Part shown: piece after piece, positions 6,741 through 9,323 of the stretch
Position numbering within the stretch: the first letter of the stretch is position 1
Layout of the letters: every line of letters starts with the position of its first letter
Notes under the pieces: generated by a model
What the model was told of the DNA's origin: nothing
The model's database searches: none
The model's input: only the letters and a program-made list of their open reading frames with translations
Source: JAEXNA01 sp050486105
GTDB taxonomy: Bacteria > Vulcanimicrobiota > Xenobia > Xenobiales > JADMJV01
Reading direction: 5' to 3'
DNA: 9,323 bases
Assembly (NCBI GenBank): GCA_050486105.1
Contig: JBJHCR010000260.1
Span: 1-9,323 of the forward strand
Translations under genes and position numbers: made by a program

Positions 6741-7448
6741 ATGAGGCACTATCACAAGTCCTATTCCCCCGCTCTGGGTTTCGACATGGAGTGCCTGATT
6801 TTCGGCTGGAGCGGGGCCCCGGTCCTAGTCTTTCCCACCTCCAAGGGGCGGTTCTTCCAATGGGAGGACTTCGGGATGATTCGGGCCTTAGGTGAGCACC
6901 TGAGTAAGGGCTGGCTGCAGTTGTTTTGCGTGGACTCTGTGGACCACCTATCCTGGTACAACTTTGACGACCATCAAACGGTGCAATTGGCCTGGCATAG
7001 CGCCTATGAAGAGTATCTCACCGAGGAGTTTTTGCCTTGGGTGCGGTCGATCAACCCCACCCCTTATCTGATCGCCACCGGGGCCTCCTTCGGGGGTTTT
7101 CACGCGGTGAACTTTGGCCTCAGATATCCCGAGTTGGTGAACCGGGTGGTGGCCATGTCCGGCGACTACGAAGCCGGCAAATACGTGGAAGGCTATTTCG
7201 ATGAAGAAGTCTACCACAACTCCCCCCTACACTGGTTGGCCGACTGCCCTTGGGAAGACCTAGACCCGGCCACCAGACAAGTCGAGTTTCGCCTGCTCAC
7301 CGGCCGCCACGACTTCTGCCTCCCCTCCACCGAGGTCCTGGCCTACCACCTTCGCCGCCTAGGCGTTCCCACCCAATACCACATCTGGGACCACCCAGGC
7401 CACCACGACTGGCCCCTCTGGAAAGCTCAGGCGCCGAAGTATTTGTAG
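6741..7448 (+). CDS. Alpha/beta-hydrolase esterase
   Basis: A 235-residue serine hydrolase resembling the bacterial esterase group described as esterase/lipase superfamily (COG4947-like, from memory). The nucleophile elbow is GASFGG with S116. The acid is most likely D191 (GRHDFCL) and the base H222 in the C-terminal GHHDWPLW. The N-terminal half carries VLVFPTSKGRFFQWEDFGMI and FCVDSVDHLSWYN, typical of the group. There is no signal peptide or membrane segment, so the enzyme should be cytosolic. The full catalytic triad is present and length is normal. It starts 4 bases after the STAND stop codon without a clear ribosome binding site of its own, which suggests translational coupling. The natural substrate is unknown. 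Relatives are widespread and not limited to defence loci, so a dedicated effector role for the STAND protein is only a hypothesis. Confidence 0.88.
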   Translation: MRHYHKSYSPALGFDMECLIFGWSGAPVLVFPTSKGRFFQWEDFGMIRALGEHLSKGWLQLFCVDSVDHLSWYNFDDHQTVQLAWHSAYEEYLTEEFLPWVRSINPTPYLIATGASFGGFHAVNFGLRYPELVNRVVAMSGDYEAGKYVEGYFDEEVYHNSPLHWLADCPWEDLDPATRQVEFRLLTGRHDFCLPSTEVLAYHLRRLGVPTQYHIWDHPGHHDWPLWKAQAPKYL

Positions 7449-7459
7449 GGGGAACCCCC
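7448..7459. repeat. Short GC inverted repeat at the esterase stop
   Basis: GGGGGAACCCCC overlaps the esterase stop codon. As RNA it can form a 4-bp stem with a GAAC loop. It is followed by A residues rather than T residues, so it is not a normal intrinsic terminator on the plus strand. It could shield the 3' end of the STAND-esterase message. Confidence 0.4.
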
Positions 7460-7504
7460 AAAAACTTTAACACCCTGTTCGCTCCCAACCTCAGGAACCT
7501 ATGC

Positions 7505-7510
7505 TACACT
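7505..7510 (+). promoter_or_regulatory. -10-like box placed for a leaderless transcript
   Basis: TACACT ends 6 bases before the ATG at 7517, so transcription starting at the usual distance would begin on the A of the start codon. TATGCT (7500-7505) is an overlapping alternative. No good -35 box is seen, and no ribosome binding site lies close to this ATG. Confidence 0.35.
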
Positions 7511-7516
7511 CACCCT

Positions 7517-7915
7517 ATGCCCAAAGACACCCTCCGCGACATCTTACTGCGCATAGAATCCCAGCTCGACCGCCACGACCAGCGGTTCGACGCTATAGAC
7601 CAACGCTTTGACGGCGTGGACCAACGCCTGGACGGCCACGACCAACGCTTTGAAGCCATGGACCAGCGACTCGACGAGCAGAAGGTTCATCTCAACACCC
7701 TCACCGAGTTCACCGTAACCAGCCTGAACTCCATCGACGGCAAAATGCAAACCATGAACCGACGCCTATTGAAGCTTGAGCTTAGTTTTGAGGAGTTTCG
7801 CTCCGACACCAGAGCCTACTGGGAACAGCTGAGCGAAACTCGCGCCACCATAGCCCAACACGAAGGGCAACTCGAAGACCACGAAGAGAGATTGAGTAAG
7901 CTAGAAGCGGGTTAG
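7517..7915 (+). CDS. Small coiled-coil protein with DQR[F/L] heptads
   Basis: A 132-residue hydrophilic protein. After a short N-terminal helix, residues 18-52 are five consecutive heptads of the form D/E-x-x-D-Q-R-F/L. A less regular helix follows, and a second coiled-coil stretch (about 86-130, ending EERLSKLEAG) closes the protein. The repeated Leu/Phe spacing predicts an oligomeric coiled coil. There is no signal peptide, membrane segment or catalytic motif. Proteins with DQRFD-type heptads are common, mostly as uncharacterised hypothetical proteins. The ATG at 7517 is chosen because the coil begins right after it; an upstream extension in the same frame would read through the end of the esterase gene and is Pro/Arg-rich nonsense. 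It lies 68 bases after the esterase and seems to have its own promoter. Function unknown. Confidence 0.8.
   Translation: MPKDTLRDILLRIESQLDRHDQRFDAIDQRFDGVDQRLDGHDQRFEAMDQRLDEQKVHLNTLTEFTVTSLNSIDGKMQTMNRRLLKLELSFEEFRSDTRAYWEQLSETRATIAQHEGQLEDHEERLSKLEAG
7568..7672 (+). repeat. Five tandem 21-bp coding repeats
   Basis: Five in-frame units, each centred on GACCARCG-type codons for Asp-Gln-Arg, encode the heptads of the coiled-coil protein. The units differ mostly at third positions and at the two variable codons. The array is therefore not a fresh duplication, and selection seems to hold the protein pattern. Confidence 0.85.
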
Positions 7916-7928
7916 GGTTGGCCCAACC
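7916..7928 (+). terminator. Inverted repeat after the coiled-coil gene, weak terminator candidate
   Basis: GGTTGGCCCAACC starts on the base after the TAG stop codon and can fold into a 5-bp stem with a 3-base loop. A pyrimidine-rich stretch follows, but with no real T-run, so termination would be inefficient. Confidence 0.3.
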
Positions 7929-7984
7929 TCTACTCTCTACCCATCCTGTAACCTTTCTTTCATCTCCTTTGGCAGCGCGGGCGG

Positions 7985-7990
7985 CATAAT
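7985..7990 (+). promoter_or_regulatory. -10 box placed for a leaderless protease transcript
   Basis: CATAAT (five of six matches to TATAAT) ends exactly 6 bases before the ATG at 7997, the same geometry as at the coiled-coil gene. Transcription would begin at the start codon. No convincing -35 box is visible. Confidence 0.4.
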
Positions 7991-7996
7991 GGGGTT

Positions 7997-9323
7997 ATGA
8001 ATGTGAAGAGTCGTGCTCCGCACGTGCCTGGAGAGTTGTTGGTTCGGCTGCGGCCAGGGCAGGAGTTTGCTCCCCAAGACCAAGGCGCTCTGACGGAGCT
8101 TGGAGAGGTGGTGAACCGCTTTCCTCTTGGTGGTGTGGCCCCGGAGAGCGACTCTTTCACCTCGAGCGAGATTCTGCATCTCAGGCTGAGCCCGAAGCAT
8201 GCCGACGATCTGGACACCGCGATTTCCGAGCTGGGAAAGGACCCCAGAGTGCAGTACGCGGTGACCAACGATCTCCTCCACGAACTCAGCTCCGTAGAAT
8301 CGAACGAAACGGAGGAAAAACGTCCCAACGATCTTCACCCCAACCTCTATGGCATGGAGAAGATTTCGGCCCCTCAGGCCTGGGTCAAACAGACCGGCGA
8401 CCGCCAAAATGCCCCCTTGATCGCGGTGATCGACTCCGGCATCGATTATCGGCATCCGGACCTCTTGGCTAATCTGTGGACCAACCCTAACGAGACCGCC
8501 AACGGCAAAGACGACGACGGCAACGGAATCATCGACGACATCTATGGCTTCAACGCGGCGGCCAAGACCGGGGACCCCATGGACGACAGCGGGCATGGAA
8601 CCCATGTGGCCGGAACGGTGGCCGCCGTGGGCCACAACAATCTGGGCGTGGTGGGGGTCGCCTGGGAGGCCCAGATGATGGCCTTGAAGTTTCTGGCCGG
8701 CGGGATGGGAGACATGGCCTCAGCCATTGCCGCAATCACTTATGCCGACGCCCAAGGGGCCCGAATCACCCAAAACTCTTGGGGTGGACCGGCCTACAAC
8801 CAAGCCTTGGTGGACACCCTTGCGGCCAGTCCGGCTCTGCACATATGTGCAGCCGGAAACTCCAGCAACAATTCCGACGTCAAGCCGATGTATCCGGCGG
8901 CCTACCCCCTGGACAACATCGTGTCCGTGGCCGCCACCGACGCCGACGATCAACTGGCCAAATTTTCCAACTATGGGGCTACCAGTGTGGATCTGGCCGC
9001 CCCAGGAGTGAAGATCTACTCCACGGTCATGGACGAAGGCTACGATTTCAAGAGCGGAACCTCCATGGCTGCTCCTCACGCTTCGGGTGCGGCCAGCCTG
9101 CTCCTGACCAAGTTTCCCGAGTTGACCAACGAGCAGCTCAAGGATCGTCTGCTTTTCTCCACCGACCGTCTACCCCAGTTGGAGGGCAAAACAGTCAGCG
9201 GTGGACGCCTCAATCTGGCGCGAGCTCTAGAGGACGATACCATCGCTCCAGGAGTGCCGAGCGCCCTTCGAGCCACCAAAGCCGAAGCGGATCTGGTGGC
9301 TCTGGCCTGGCGAGCCTCAGGAG
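7997..9323 (+). CDS. Subtilisin-family (S8) serine protease, C-terminus beyond window
   Basis: The first 442 residues of a subtilase, an endopeptidase using an Asp-His-Ser triad. The order is a propeptide-like region (about 1-110, beginning near VPGELLVRLRPG), then the catalytic domain with D146 (AVIDSGID), H200 (DSGHGTHVAG), oxyanion N288 (AAGNSS) and S356 (GTSMAAPHASG). All key residues are present, so the enzyme should be active. An Asp/Gly-rich insert, GKDDDGNGIIDD (170-181), probably binds calcium, as in many extracellular relatives. After residue 412, DDTIAPGVPSALRAT looks like the start of a fibronectin type III domain. No signal peptide is seen: the N-terminus is polar, and an in-frame TAA at 7949-7951 with no start codon between rules out an extension. 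GTG at 8003, with GGGG 8 nt upstream, is an alternative start two residues later. Secretion is expected for this architecture but not shown by the sequence. Confidence 0.93.
   Translation, partial: MNVKSRAPHVPGELLVRLRPGQEFAPQDQGALTELGEVVNRFPLGGVAPESDSFTSSEILHLRLSPKHADDLDTAISELGKDPRVQYAVTNDLLHELSSVESNETEEKRPNDLHPNLYGMEKISAPQAWVKQTGDRQNAPLIAVIDSGIDYRHPDLLANLWTNPNETANGKDDDGNGIIDDIYGFNAAAKTGDPMDDSGHGTHVAGTVAAVGHNNLGVVGVAWEAQMMALKFLAGGMGDMASAIAAITYADAQGARITQNSWGGPAYNQALVDTLAASPALHICAAGNSSNNSDVKPMYPAAYPLDNIVSVAATDADDQLAKFSNYGATSVDLAAPGVKIYSTVMDEGYDFKSGTSMAAPHASGAASLLLTKFPELTNEQLKDRLLFSTDRLPQLEGKTVSGGRLNLARALEDDTIAPGVPSALRATKAEADLVALAWRASG

Noticed and set aside
7448..7460. GGGGGAACCCCC followed by A residues as an intrinsic terminator
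   Set aside because: A plus-strand terminator needs T residues after the stem. Here A residues follow, and on the minus strand the T-run would precede the stem.
7250..7516. Longer reading of the coiled-coil protein from ATG 7250
   Set aside because: It would read the esterase's C-terminal codons in another frame as Pro/Arg-rich sequence. The coiled coil starts naturally at ATG 7517.

Overview
The window reads as ordinary bacterial chromosome with an accessory flavour. Base composition is moderately GC-rich (roughly 55-60% by eye), genes are tightly packed on both strands, and start codons are mixed (ATG, GTG, TTG). No rRNA, tRNA, CRISPR array, transposase or phage gene was seen. The phylum cannot be fixed from this sequence. 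A bacterial queuosine-salvage protein, a DQRF-heptad coiled-coil protein, a large STAND ATPase and possible leaderless promoters would suit several deep-branching or poorly cultured lineages, and I do not choose among them.

Layout: (1) 1-372, minus: the 5' part of a lipoprotein gene running off the left edge. Its start codon and lipobox are put in different frames by an 11-bp tandem repeat inside the signal-peptide region. (2) 407-744: non-coding sequence plus what looks like a decayed coiled-coil tail. (3) 745-1248, minus: an HNH endonuclease with a good promoter and ribosome binding site. (4) 1519-2172, plus: a NarL/LuxR-type response regulator whose phospho-acceptor Asp is replaced by Glu, with a perfect 14-bp palindrome at its promoter. 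(5) 2199-3197, minus, convergent with the regulator: a queuosine salvage (DUF2419/QNG1) protein. (6) 3359-6736, plus, divergent from it: a large STAND-type P-loop ATPase with a helical-repeat C-terminus, followed four bases later by (7) an alpha/beta-hydrolase esterase, 6741-7448. (8) 7517-7915, plus: a small coiled-coil protein with five DQR[F/L] heptads. (9) 7997 to the right edge, plus: a subtilisin-family (S8) serine protease with no visible signal peptide, entering a probable fibronectin type III domain where the window ends.

The ATPase and esterase are very probably one transcription unit and may act together. The other genes do not form an obvious pathway. The points most worth a second look are the possible phase-variable lipoprotein, the natural Asp-to-Glu receiver with its palindromic operator candidate, the STAND-esterase pair with a G8 tract inside the STAND gene, and the two -10-like boxes placed exactly where leaderless transcripts would begin at the start codon.
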